A DNA stretch of 15,552 bases from JBMYTN01 sp049604415 (GCA_049604415.1 JBMYTN010000071.1:1-15552), one strand, 5' to 3'. Counted from the first letter of the stretch, positions 7,673-15,314 are shown. Notes: generated by a model from the sequence alone, not told the origin. Program-made: numbers and translations.

Positions 7673-8229
7673 AACTCAATCTCGGCTGCGGCACGCTCAA
7701 AAAACCGGGGTGGGTCAATGTCGACCTCAGCCCGGCACTAGACCCCGACCAAGTGGTGGATCTGGAACACACCCCGTGGCCCTGGCCGGACAACAGTGCT
7801 GAGGCGGTGTTGCTGTCCCATGTGCTGGAGCATTTGGGCGAAACGCCCCGGGCGTTTTTGGCCATCATGGCCGAGCTGTGGCGCATCTGCGCCCCCGATG
7901 CGACAGTGCAGGTGATCGTGCCGCATCCGCGCCATGACAGCTTCCTCAATGACCCGACCCATATCCGCCCGATCACCCCGGAAGGCCTTTTATTGTTTAG
8001 CAAAACGCAAAATCTGCGCTGGCAGGAACAGGGCATTGGCAACACGCCCTTGGCGCTGATCCTCGGGATCGATTTTGCCATCACCGGCATTGATCACGCC
8101 CTGGAGGCCCCCTGGCTGGAGCGCCTGCAGGCGGGCGAGATTGACCATGCGGGTTTGGTGGCCGCAGAGAAGACCCAGAACAATGTGATTATCCAGACGA
8201 CCATAGACTTAAGAGCCGTAAAGCCCTAA
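7669..8229 (+). CDS. Small SAM-dependent methyltransferase (COG4627-like)
   Basis: The 186-residue product opens directly with the SAM-binding motif I, KLNLGCGTLKKPGWVNVDL (2-20), which is typical of the compact predicted methyltransferases found in polysaccharide clusters. SAEAVLLSHVLEHL (43-56) provides the post-II motif, and DPTHIRPITPEGL (95-107) is the signature loop of this group. It starts at ATGA overlapping the previous stop, with GGGAGG 10 bases upstream. It is the last gene of the six-gene operon and is followed by a possible terminator. The likely job is O-methylation of a sugar on the glycan made by the upstream transferases. Methyltransferase identity is secure; the substrate is inferred from context. 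Confidence 0.8.
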   Translation: MKLNLGCGTLKKPGWVNVDLSPALDPDQVVDLEHTPWPWPDNSAEAVLLSHVLEHLGETPRAFLAIMAELWRICAPDATVQVIVPHPRHDSFLNDPTHIRPITPEGLLLFSKTQNLRWQEQGIGNTPLALILGIDFAITGIDHALEAPWLERLQAGEIDHAGLVAAEKTQNNVIIQTTIDLRAVKP

Positions 8230-8270
8230 ACCTGATACTTCTTTCGGTCGTATCGATGGCGACAGATCCG

Positions 8271-8317
8271 GCAGGTCCATGCCTGCTTTGGCCCGGCAGG
8301 TCCTGACCTGCTTTATA
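8271..8317 (+). terminator. Twin hairpins / possible terminator of the glycan operon
   Basis: Two look-alike hairpins lie in tandem: GCAGG/CCTGC (8271-8275 with 8282-8286) followed by TTT, and GCAGGTC/GACCTGC (8296-8302 with 8305-8311) followed by TTTATA. The second resembles an intrinsic terminator with a short U tract. It ends just before the ribosome-binding site of the kinase gene, so it could also regulate read-through or translation. Confidence 0.4.
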
Positions 8318-8323
8318 AGGGGA
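8317..8323 (+). promoter_or_regulatory. Shine-Dalgarno that sets the GTG start of the membrane kinase
   Basis: AAGGGGA lies 7 bases before GTG 8331. The next in-frame ATG (8427) would remove half of the first membrane segment, so this site decides the start. Confidence 0.75.
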
Positions 8324-8330
8324 TTTCCCG

Positions 8331-11111
8331 GTGTCAGGCCCGCAGCCCGGACAGCATCCTCCACCTGAAACCGCAGCCCCCGGCTTGCGCACCACATCGC
8401 GCTTTGCTGGCCTTTTGGCGGTGCTGATGGTCGCCTTGCTGCTGGCGGTGTTTGCGGTGTTTCTGAGCGTGCAGAGGGAAAAGGTGGTTGAGGCGACTTC
8501 GGCAGCCCATGCCATCATCGCCCGGACCTTTTTGAACAGCGCCGCGCCGATCCTGAAAGACAGCGACTATCTCTCGACCTGGTTTTTTGACCCGGACGCG
8601 ACCACGGATTCCGAAACCAAGTCGCTGGATGACATTGTCCGCAGTTTCGTCGAGGGCACCCGGATTTTGAAGGTGGTGGTGATCGATGCCAGCGGCAATC
8701 GGGTTTATTCCTCGGACCAGAGCGATGAGGAACAGCAGCATTGGGACAGCGCTGAATTCTGGATGGCGATGCGCGGGTCCTCGACCAGCGCCCTGCTGGC
8801 CAAGCAGAGCATCAACCGCTTTGGCACCATCATCATCCACCGCGATGTGGTGGAAACCTATTTGCCCATTGATGGCATGAGCGGCGGCACCGTCGGCGTC
8901 ATCGAATTGTTCACCGATGTCACCGATGAGCTGGCCTCGGCGGAAGCCAAAAGCTTAAACCGGACCTTGCTATTCGTGCCGCCGTTTTTCTTGGTCTATG
9001 GCATCGCGCTGTGGTTTGTCTCGCGTGGCGAGCGTGAGGCGCTGAAGCGGCAAAAGGCGCTGGAAAAGGCGCGTATGGAAGCAGAACAGGCCAACAGCGC
9101 CAAATCCGAATTCCTTGCGGTGATGAGCCATGAGATCCGGACGCCGCTGTCTGGAATCGTTGGTCTGACCGACTTGTTGATCGAGGATGCGGAGACCCCG
9201 GAACGCCGCTCCAAGCATCTGATGGTCCGCAGCGCCTGCGACAATCTGTTGCGCGTGGTCGATGATGTGCTTGATCTCTCCAAGATCGAAGCCGGGGCCA
9301 TGGTCATTGCGCCGAGCATGACCCATATGCCGCTGTTCACCGAGGCGCTGTTGGGGCTCTACGCCCCCCGGGCCCGGGCAAAGGGCGTGCGGATCATTGC
9401 CGATGTGGACCGCTCGGTGCCGCAACAGGTGTTTGTCGACGGCACCCGGTTGAGCCAGATCCTGGGCAATCTGTTGGGCAATGCGGTGAAATTCACCGCC
9501 GAGGGCCGGGTCGATCTGCATTTGCGGACCGAGGCCTTGGCGCAGGATGATCGCTCTGGCGGACAAGCGGGCACGCTGCTGCTGATCGCCCGGGTCTCCG
9601 ACACCGGCCCCGGCATGAGTGCGGAAAAGCTGGCGGGCTTGTTCCGGCGCTATGAACAGGGTGATGCCACCACCCAGAAAAACTTTGGTGGCACCGGCCT
9701 GGGCCTGTTCATCTGTGCCGAGCTCTGCCGCTTGATGGGCGGGCGGATAAAAGCCAGCAGTTCTGAGGGCAACGGCAGTCAATTCGAAGTCCAACTGCCG
9801 GTGCGCCTGACGGCGGAACCGGTGGTCGCCAAGGCGGACCCGATTGCCTCTGCGACGGATCAGGATGACAGCGCTGGCGGAGCCGATAGGGCGCTCTCCA
9901 CATCTGGCGCGGGCCCACAGGACGCGGACTCCGACGGTGCAGGCGCGCAGGACGCTACGAACCCGGAAGCCGAGCAGACCCCCGCCGATCATGCCGGGCG
10001 GACAGCCCCTGGGAATGGGAAGGCTGCGGTCTCTCCCGCAGGCCCTGACGCGGACGCAGAGGCAACAGGCGCAGCGGGCGGATCGCCGCAACCGCCCTTG
10101 CTGATCCTGGCCGACCGCAATGCTGCCGATCAATGGGCGGCCTTGGCCCGCAGCCAGGGGCGGCGCAGCCTGTCGATGTCCTTGACCCAACTGAGCGAAG
10201 AACCCGGCAGCCTGAGCCGGGTTCGCGACCGCAAGCCAGGCGAGGTTCCCGACATCGCCCTGGTGCAACAGCGCGACGATGGTCTGTGGCAGGAAGTTCC
10301 GCCGCTTTTGGCCAACGGTCTGCCGGGCCTGCGCACCGTGCTGGTCGCCGAGCGCCAATTGATCCGCATTGCCGACCGCGCCCGGGATCTGGGCTATGAC
10401 GCCATCCTGTTTGAACCGGTCGAGGGCTCGCCGCTCAATGACCTGTTGGGCGAGCTGCATGTCACCCCCTCCGCCACCGGCGCGGCGGCCTCGGCACAGA
10501 CTGCTGGGGATGCCAGCCTGAATGGGGGAGTCGACAGGGCTGAGCCTGGAGGCCCCCACAGCGCAGAGGCGGCCTCGGGGCTTGGCGGTGCCTTGGCCAA
10601 AGACAGTGCTGCGGGTCGGGGTGGGTCTCGGGAAAGCGTCGAGGCGGCCTCGAACCGATTGCTGCGTCATCAGCGCAAAGCGGCGACCGGCCAACCCTTT
10701 GCCGAACCCTATGGCCGCCCCTTGCGGGTGATGGTGGTCGATGACAATGAGGTCAATCGCTCCATGCTCAAGGCCATGGTGGAGCGGCTGGGCGGTCGGG
10801 TGGATTTGGCCGAAGATGGCGAGGATGCGGTGCTGATGGCGGAGTCCGAGCGCTTTGATGTGATCCTGATGGACATTCAAATGCCGCGCCTGGACGGGAT
10901 CGGGGCGACGCGGGAAATTCGCAACCGCATGGGTCCGAACCGCGCCATCCCCATTTTGGGCATCACGGCAGATGCGCTCCCGGCCACGGCAACGGCGGGC
11001 CTGGAAGCGGGCATGTCTCGGGTCTTGACCAAACCGGTGCGCAAGGCAGAACTGGCCACGGCGGTGAAAGCCTGCCTGGCCGATGGCATTGAGGTGCGTG
11101 CCACCCAATAA
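8331..11111 (+). CDS. Membrane-bound hybrid sensor histidine kinase with degenerate and true receiver domains
   Basis: This 926-residue sensor kinase has membrane helices at about 25-47 and 213-231 bracketing a periplasmic sensor of about 165 residues, with a cache-like LKVVVIDASGNRVYSSD. A short helix leads to HisKA with the phospho-acceptor His267 (SHEIRTP). The ATPase domain shows N384 (GNAVKF), D424 (DTGPGM) and GGTGLGL at 453-459. An Ala/Gly/Asp-rich linker (about 500-585) follows. Residues about 588-715 look like a receiver without the phospho-Asp (Gln646/Gln647 there) or conserved Lys (Glu695). After a second linker comes an intact receiver with D804-D805, phospho-site D848 (MDIQMP) and K901. 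The expected route is His267 to Asp848, then an HPt protein not encoded here. It lies 123 bases upstream of the H-NOX gene, so functional pairing is plausible but unproven. The ligand is unknown. Confidence 0.92.
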   Translation: MSGPQPGQHPPPETAAPGLRTTSRFAGLLAVLMVALLLAVFAVFLSVQREKVVEATSAAHAIIARTFLNSAAPILKDSDYLSTWFFDPDATTDSETKSLDDIVRSFVEGTRILKVVVIDASGNRVYSSDQSDEEQQHWDSAEFWMAMRGSSTSALLAKQSINRFGTIIIHRDVVETYLPIDGMSGGTVGVIELFTDVTDELASAEAKSLNRTLLFVPPFFLVYGIALWFVSRGEREALKRQKALEKARMEAEQANSAKSEFLAVMSHEIRTPLSGIVGLTDLLIEDAETPERRSKHLMVRSACDNLLRVVDDVLDLSKIEAGAMVIAPSMTHMPLFTEALLGLYAPRARAKGVRIIADVDRSVPQQVFVDGTRLSQILGNLLGNAVKFTAEGRVDLHLRTEALAQDDRSGGQAGTLLLIARVSDTGPGMSAEKLAGLFRRYEQGDATTQKNFGGTGLGLFICAELCRLMGGRIKASSSEGNGSQFEVQLPVRLTAEPVVAKADPIASATDQDDSAGGADRALSTSGAGPQDADSDGAGAQDATNPEAEQTPADHAGRTAPGNGKAAVSPAGPDADAEATGAAGGSPQPPLLILADRNAADQWAALARSQGRRSLSMSLTQLSEEPGSLSRVRDRKPGEVPDIALVQQRDDGLWQEVPPLLANGLPGLRTVLVAERQLIRIADRARDLGYDAILFEPVEGSPLNDLLGELHVTPSATGAAASAQTAGDASLNGGVDRAEPGGPHSAEAASGLGGALAKDSAAGRGGSRESVEAASNRLLRHQRKAATGQPFAEPYGRPLRVMVVDDNEVNRSMLKAMVERLGGRVDLAEDGEDAVLMAESERFDVILMDIQMPRLDGIGATREIRNRMGPNRAIPILGITADALPATATAGLEAGMSRVLTKPVRKAELATAVKACLADGIEVRATQ

Positions 11112-11120
11112 ACCCACTGT

Positions 11121-11154
11121 CTTGGTCGCTGCGACCAGGACGCAGGAAGCGTTT
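11121..11154 (+). terminator. Possible weak terminator after the membrane kinase
   Basis: A stem CTTGGTCG/CGACCAGG (11121-11128 with 11132-11139, loop CTG, one T-G pair) is followed at once by ACGC/GCGT (11140-11143 with 11149-11152) and TTT. The U tract is short. If it terminates, the H-NOX gene needs its own promoter in about 11155-11215; none was clear by eye. Confidence 0.35.
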
Positions 11155-11221
11155 GCAACAGGTCGACCCATCGGACATTTGACTGATGACTGAGGTGTTC
11201 GACCAGAGGAACCCGAGGGAT

Positions 11222-11227
11222 AGGAGG
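11222..11227 (+). promoter_or_regulatory. Consensus Shine-Dalgarno of the H-NOX gene
   Basis: AGGAGG is a full consensus site 8 bases before ATG 11236. It predicts efficient translation and fixes the start. Confidence 0.85.
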
Positions 11228-11235
11228 ACAAGGCA

Positions 11236-11772
11236 ATGTTGGGAGTGGTCTTTACCGAATTCGTCGAGCTGGTGGAAACCGCCTTCTCGCAAGACTTGGC
11301 TGACGATGTGCTGGACGAGGCCAAAACCTCCACCGACGGGGCCTTCACCGCCGTGGGCAATTATCCCTTTGACGATATGGTCGCTTTGGTGACCACCCTG
11401 TCGGCCAAGACCGGGGTCTCGGTGCCGGACTTGCTGGAGACCTTTGGCCAGCATTTGTTTGGCAAACTGGCCGAGGGCCATGGCGAGCTGATGGACCCGT
11501 CCATGACCTTGTTTGACATGCTGGCCTCGATCCACGGCCATATCCATGTGGAGGTCAAGCGGCTTTATCCCGATGCGGAACTGCCCGCCTTTTCAGTGCT
11601 GAGCCGCACGGAGGACAGCATGGTGTTGCATTATGAATCCTCCCGCCGCCTGGAGCATCTGGCCAAGGGCTTGATCCTGGGGGCGGCGAAGCAATATGAC
11701 ACCGCCATCTCGGTGGAGATGGCAGAGGTCGACCCGACCTCGGTCCACATCACCTTAACCCATGCGGCCTAA
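11236..11772 (+). CDS. hnoX: H-NOX (heme nitric oxide/oxygen binding) sensor protein
   Basis: This 178-residue stand-alone H-NOX protein binds heme b and signals NO to a partner enzyme. It opens with the typical MLGVVFTEFVELVE and is full length for the family. The heme-propionate motif YxSxR is Y133-E-S135-S-R137. By eye alignment with the S. oneidensis protein (IHDVIGLEVNKLY), the proximal ligand is His100 in IHGHIHVEVKRLYP; His102 and His104 are nearby. The position of the O2-stabilising Tyr of the Thermoanaerobacter protein (five after the motif Arg) is Leu142, so an NO-selective, O2-excluding pocket is predicted. There are no cysteines, so the zinc-cysteine site of some H-NOX proteins is absent. 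A consensus AGGAGG precedes it. Its stop is 17 bases from the following kinase, the classic H-NOX/kinase arrangement. Confidence 0.95.
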   Translation: MLGVVFTEFVELVETAFSQDLADDVLDEAKTSTDGAFTAVGNYPFDDMVALVTTLSAKTGVSVPDLLETFGQHLFGKLAEGHGELMDPSMTLFDMLASIHGHIHVEVKRLYPDAELPAFSVLSRTEDSMVLHYESSRRLEHLAKGLILGAAKQYDTAISVEMAEVDPTSVHITLTHAA

Positions 11773-11789
11773 CGGAGGGTCGCTGCCCG

Positions 11790-13580
11790 ATGTCGTCGAC
11801 GCCAAACCCTCCACAGGTCCCTGATCCGACCGCACAAGGCGCGGAAACGCCCGCTGTGCCTGAGGACGCGGCCCCGGTGGCGTCAGGACCCGCTGAGGGG
11901 GCTCTGCCTGCCCAGGGGTCCGACGGGGATTGGGAGAAAAAATTCAACCGCTTGGAACGGCGGGCCAAGCGGGATCGGACCGCGCGGGCTGAGGCGGAAA
12001 AGCTACTGGAGGACAAAGCCGCCGAGCTTTATGCGGCGAAACAGAACTTGGAAAAACTGCTGCAGGAACGCGACCAGGAGGTCGAAAAGCGGACCCGGCA
12101 GTTGAAGACCGCCCGGGATGATCTGGCCCAGGCGCTGTCGGAACGGACCCAGTATTTTTCCTCCATCAGCCATGAGATCCGCACACCGCTGAACATGGTG
12201 CCGGAGTTGATCGGTCAGATCTCGGAGGCCACCACCGACCGCATGACCTTGGATCATTGCACGATCATTGAGCGGGCGATCCAAGATGTGCTCGACACCC
12301 TGACCGGGTTCATTCTGCTCTCTGACAACAATCAGCTGGGGGAGAGGGATCCGGAAACCCTGTTCGACCTGCCCGACCTGGTCGACCATGCCTGCAGCAT
12401 TGACCGCCACCGGGCCGAACAGAAGGGCATCGCCTTTCAAATCGACCTGCCGCAGGATTTTGAACGGGCCTTTTGGGGCCATCCGCATTTGCTGCAAACC
12501 GCTCTGCGGCAATTGACCGCCAATGCGGCGGACCACACCAAAACGGGCCATATCAAGGTTTCGGTCTCCGGGGCTGTGACCGAGGAACGGCCCAGCATGA
12601 TCCATTTCCAAGTCCAGGACAGCGGCAGCGGCTTGGATCCAAAAATGGCCCGCGACCGACTGTCCGGGAACACCACCTTGCGCCCGGGCATTGGCGGGAC
12701 CGGCGCGGGCGGCATTGGGGTCGGTCTGCCGCTGGTGGCGCGGCTGGTCCGATCCTTGGACGGCGTGATCGGCTTTGAGAGCGAACCGGGGCGCGGCACG
12801 GATATTTGGTTTTCCATCCCGCTGCGCGCCCATGCCTATCCGGCGCGCTATGTGATCTTTAATCGCCCAGACCCCGCAGCACCCGCCTCCTCTGCGGACA
12901 GACAGGCGGTCCCATCCCCTGAAACAACCCAAACCGCTGCCCAAACGACGGACCCATCCGGAGCCCCCGGTCGCACCGGAACGGACCTGGCTGCCAATGT
13001 CGGGACCAGCGAGACCGGTTTGCTCCGGGCGACCGAGGCCGCCATGACCGCGGCGGGTCTGTCAAATGAAGGCAAGGCCCCTGGCGGTGCGGGCGCACAG
13101 GCCGCCGACCCGACCATGCCCCGGGTGCTGTTGGCGGAAGACGATCCCATTGCCGCTGAAATCGGCAAGCGGATGCTGGCGGCGATCTCTTGCGATGTCA
13201 CCCATGTCAGCGATGGGCAACAGGCCTATGACCTACTGCAGGGTGGTGGCTTTGATCTGGTGTTCTTGGATGTGAACATGCCCGGGATCACCGGTCCGGA
13301 GATTGCCCGACGGCTGCGGGCCAAGCGCGCGGCTGGAACGCCGGATTCAGCCAGGACCTCGGGGGTGACCTCGGGGGGGACCTCGGGGACGTCGGGAACC
13401 TCGGGACAATCTGCCCCGCTGACGGCAGCCACGGCCCCGCTGCCCTATCGGTTGATTGCGCTCAGTGCGGATGCGGATGAAGCCCGCCAGGGCGATGGCG
13501 AAGCCTTGTTTGACGCCATCCTGCAAAAGCCCCTGACCAAGCGCATGCTAGTCACCATGATGGCGCAGTTTCAGGGCTGA
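11790..13580 (+). CDS. Soluble hybrid histidine kinase, probable H-NOX partner
   Basis: The 596-residue protein has no membrane segment. A Pro/Ala-rich tail (1-46) precedes a charged coiled coil (about 47-120). HisKA follows with His128 (SHEIRTP), then an ATPase domain with N245 (TANAADH), D277 (DSGSGL) and GGIGVGL at 307-313. A low-complexity linker (about 350-440) leads to a C-terminal receiver with E450-D451-D452, phospho-site D494 (LDVNMPG) and K580. A Thr/Ser/Gly repeat (about residues 523-540) interrupts the receiver between D494 and K580. It has no sensor domain of its own, which fits control by the H-NOX protein encoded 17 bases upstream, as for H-NOX-associated kinases where NO-bound H-NOX inhibits autophosphorylation. 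The start follows GGAGG (11774-11778). No HPt or response regulator is in the window. Confidence 0.92.
   Translation: MSSTPNPPQVPDPTAQGAETPAVPEDAAPVASGPAEGALPAQGSDGDWEKKFNRLERRAKRDRTARAEAEKLLEDKAAELYAAKQNLEKLLQERDQEVEKRTRQLKTARDDLAQALSERTQYFSSISHEIRTPLNMVPELIGQISEATTDRMTLDHCTIIERAIQDVLDTLTGFILLSDNNQLGERDPETLFDLPDLVDHACSIDRHRAEQKGIAFQIDLPQDFERAFWGHPHLLQTALRQLTANAADHTKTGHIKVSVSGAVTEERPSMIHFQVQDSGSGLDPKMARDRLSGNTTLRPGIGGTGAGGIGVGLPLVARLVRSLDGVIGFESEPGRGTDIWFSIPLRAHAYPARYVIFNRPDPAAPASSADRQAVPSPETTQTAAQTTDPSGAPGRTGTDLAANVGTSETGLLRATEAAMTAAGLSNEGKAPGGAGAQAADPTMPRVLLAEDDPIAAEIGKRMLAAISCDVTHVSDGQQAYDLLQGGGFDLVFLDVNMPGITGPEIARRLRAKRAAGTPDSARTSGVTSGGTSGTSGTSGQSAPLTAATAPLPYRLIALSADADEARQGDGEALFDAILQKPLTKRMLVTMMAQFQG
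13356..13409 (+). repeat. 12-base tandem repeat inside a receiver domain
   Basis: Units begin at 13356, 13368, 13380 and 13398, each opening ACCTCGGG; a half unit (TCGGGA) separates the last two. In frame they encode Thr-Ser-Gly-x repeats. They sit in the kinase receiver between the phospho-Asp strand and the conserved Lys, where receivers normally have a short loop and helix. Confidence 0.8.
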
Positions 13581-13587
13581 TCGCCGA

Positions 13588-13652
13588 CTTACGGTGCTGA
13601 CCCTTGGCAGCCATAAACGGGCACTGAAAAAACGCCAACGGATAACCGTAAG
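13588..13652 (+). other. Inverted repeat after the soluble kinase
   Basis: CTTACGGT (13588-13595) and ACCGTAAG (13645-13652) are perfect inverted copies starting 8 bases after the kinase stop. They enclose a smaller GCTG/CAGC stem (13596-13599 with 13608-13611). There is no U tract directly after, so it is at best a Rho-dependent or processing structure. Confidence 0.35.
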
Positions 13653-13655
13653 CTC

Positions 13656-13682
13656 AAAAACCTGTCCCAAAAAAACCTGTCC
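13656..13682. repeat. Direct repeat of AAAAACCTGTCC
   Basis: The 12-base sequence occurs at 13656-13667 and again at 13671-13682, a 15-base period, in an A-rich part of the 278-base gap between the kinase and the transporter. It could be a tandem regulator site or a replication slip. No known operator was recognised. Confidence 0.5.
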
Positions 13683-13769
13683 AGAAAACATGCCCCCAAA
13701 AGCGCGATCCAATGGGAGCGCCTTGGTCGAGCAATGATGCTTGAATGGCCAAAAGCGCAAAATTCCCCT

Positions 13770-13798
13770 TTGCCAAATTTCATAACAATGACTAATGT
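13770..13798 (+). promoter_or_regulatory. Candidate promoter of the transporter gene
   Basis: TTGCCA (13770-13775), a 17-base spacer and TAATGT (13793-13798) lie in the most AT-rich part of the gap, about 60 bases before the start codon. The -35 box has one mismatch to TTGACA; the -10 box is weak. Confidence 0.35.
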
Positions 13799-13858
13799 GT
13801 CGGCCTTCAACATTCATGATCCTTATTTTGCCTTGCTTGGCGCTGCCGGAGCCCTGCC

Positions 13859-15274
13859 ATGTTGTCCGCCCTGTCCCTGTTCCGCCTGCCGACCCTGAGG
13901 ATGCTGTTTGTCGCCCAGGCTTTGTTCTGGATGGGACAGATGGTGGGGATCACCTTGGCGGCCATTGTCGGTGGACAGCTGGCCCCGCATCCGACCTTGG
14001 CCACCTTGCCGATGACGGCCTTGATCCTGGGCGCGTTGGTCAGCGCCCAGCGTCTGTCGGGGTATATGCAGCGCCATGGTCGCCGTCCGGGCCTGTGCCT
14101 GGGCGCGGTCGCGGGGATCATCGGGGCGCTGATTGCCGCCGCCGGGGTCTGGATGGCCGATTTCTGGCTGTTTAGCCTGGGGCTGTTTGTCACCGGCATT
14201 TATAACGCCGCTGCCCAGTTCTATCGCTTTGCCGCCATTGATGCGGCCCCATCGGACAAGCGCGGATCAGCGGCAGCCTTCACCATGGCCGGGGCCGTGG
14301 TCGCCGCCCTGGCCGGACCCACCGTGGCGATCTGGTCAAAGGATGTTTTGGTGATCCCGTTCTTGGGCGCGTTTTTCGCCAATGCGGTGCTGGCCGCCCT
14401 GTCGCTGGCCATTCTGTCCTTCCTGACAGAACCGCGCCCCGATGCGAGCAGGGGCGCGAGCGGGAGCGCAAGCGCGAACGAGAACAAGAACGTGGTGACA
14501 AAATCGAACCCCGAGGACAGCCCGCACCAGGGAGAAGAGCCCATCCGTGGGGTTAAGCCAGCCTCTGCACCAACTTATGCAGTTGCAGCGACTGAGGCAG
14601 AGGCAGAGGCAAAGGCAAAGGCAAAGGCAAAGGCAGGATCTGGCCCAGCGCCGAAGCCAGCATCGCCGTCCCCGGCGGCGATGTCCGTGACCAATCGGGA
14701 GCTGCTCTCGCGCCCGGGCTTCCGCACCGCCATTTTCCTGACCGCCGCCGGGCATAGCCTGATGGTGTTGATGATGACCGCCACCCCGCTGGCCATGACC
14801 TTTTGTGCCTTGCCGGTGGTCGACACTGCCATGGTCATCCAGTGGCATGTGCTGGGCATGTTTTTGCCGTTCTTTATTTCTGGGCCGCTGACCGATCGCA
14901 TTGGATCGACCCGGGTCGGGCTGTTGGGACTTGTCGCCCTCACGGCCTCGGCCTTGATTTCAGCCTCTGGGCAGGAGACGCCCTATTTCCTGGTCGGATC
15001 GTTCCTGTTGGGAGTCGGCTGGAACCTGATGATGATCGCCGGGACCACCTTGCTGGGCCAGCATCACAGCCAAGGGGAAAAGGGCAAGGCCCAGGGCCTG
15101 ATGGAAATGTCCAATGTGTCCTTGGGCTCGATCGGCTCGTTTGCTTCGGGAGCCTTGCTGGCCACGGTGGGCTGGACGGCGGTCAATCTGGGCGCTCTGG
15201 TGGTGATCGCGGTGGCCGCATGGTTGCTGCTGCAGGTGACCCGGCCTGCCAAACTGCAGGCCGAACCAACCTGA
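13859..15274 (+). CDS. Major facilitator superfamily transporter with long central linker
   Basis: The 471-residue inner-membrane protein has about 12 hydrophobic helices in two halves, residues about 12-190 and 285-465. The MFS motif A between helices 2 and 3 is seen as SGYMQRHGRRPGL (67-79) and again, in weaker form, in the second half as SGPLTDRIGSTRVG (341-354). These secondary transporters exchange or co-transport small molecules with protons; nothing here identifies the substrate. The cytosolic loop between the halves (about 190-274) is unusually long at 85 residues, hydrophilic and low-complexity, and holds seven hexanucleotide repeats coding Glu-Ala then Lys-Ala. The start has GGAG 7 bases upstream. 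The gene is separated from the kinase by a 278-base gap with its own candidate promoter, so it is probably a separate unit. Confidence 0.88.
   Translation: MLSALSLFRLPTLRMLFVAQALFWMGQMVGITLAAIVGGQLAPHPTLATLPMTALILGALVSAQRLSGYMQRHGRRPGLCLGAVAGIIGALIAAAGVWMADFWLFSLGLFVTGIYNAAAQFYRFAAIDAAPSDKRGSAAAFTMAGAVVAALAGPTVAIWSKDVLVIPFLGAFFANAVLAALSLAILSFLTEPRPDASRGASGSASANENKNVVTKSNPEDSPHQGEEPIRGVKPASAPTYAVAATEAEAEAKAKAKAKAGSGPAPKPASPSPAAMSVTNRELLSRPGFRTAIFLTAAGHSLMVLMMTATPLAMTFCALPVVDTAMVIQWHVLGMFLPFFISGPLTDRIGSTRVGLLGLVALTASALISASGQETPYFLVGSFLLGVGWNLMMIAGTTLLGQHHSQGEKGKAQGLMEMSNVSLGSIGSFASGALLATVGWTAVNLGALVVIAVAAWLLLQVTRPAKLQAEPT
14594..14635 (+). repeat. Hexanucleotide microsatellite in the transporter linker
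   Basis: Three copies of GAGGCA are followed by four of AAGGCA, in perfect tandem and in frame, coding Glu-Ala x3 then Lys-Ala x4 (residues 246-259). Unit loss or gain keeps the frame, so length variation would alter the linker without breaking the protein. Confidence 0.95.
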
Positions 15275-15314
15275 TCCAAGGCCCGTGCTACGGCCCTCAT
15301 AAATGACGGAAATT

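Noticed and set aside
8970..11360. Very long open frame on the minus strand (796 codons) opposite the membrane kinase
   Set aside because: It mirrors a kinase with intact catalytic motifs in high-GC DNA, where antisense frames stay open by codon bias; it shows no recognisable domain.
11539..11547. His102 or His104 as the heme ligand of the H-NOX
   Set aside because: Spacing to the LYP...LP segment in the S. oneidensis protein puts the ligand at His100; the other two remain possible but less likely.
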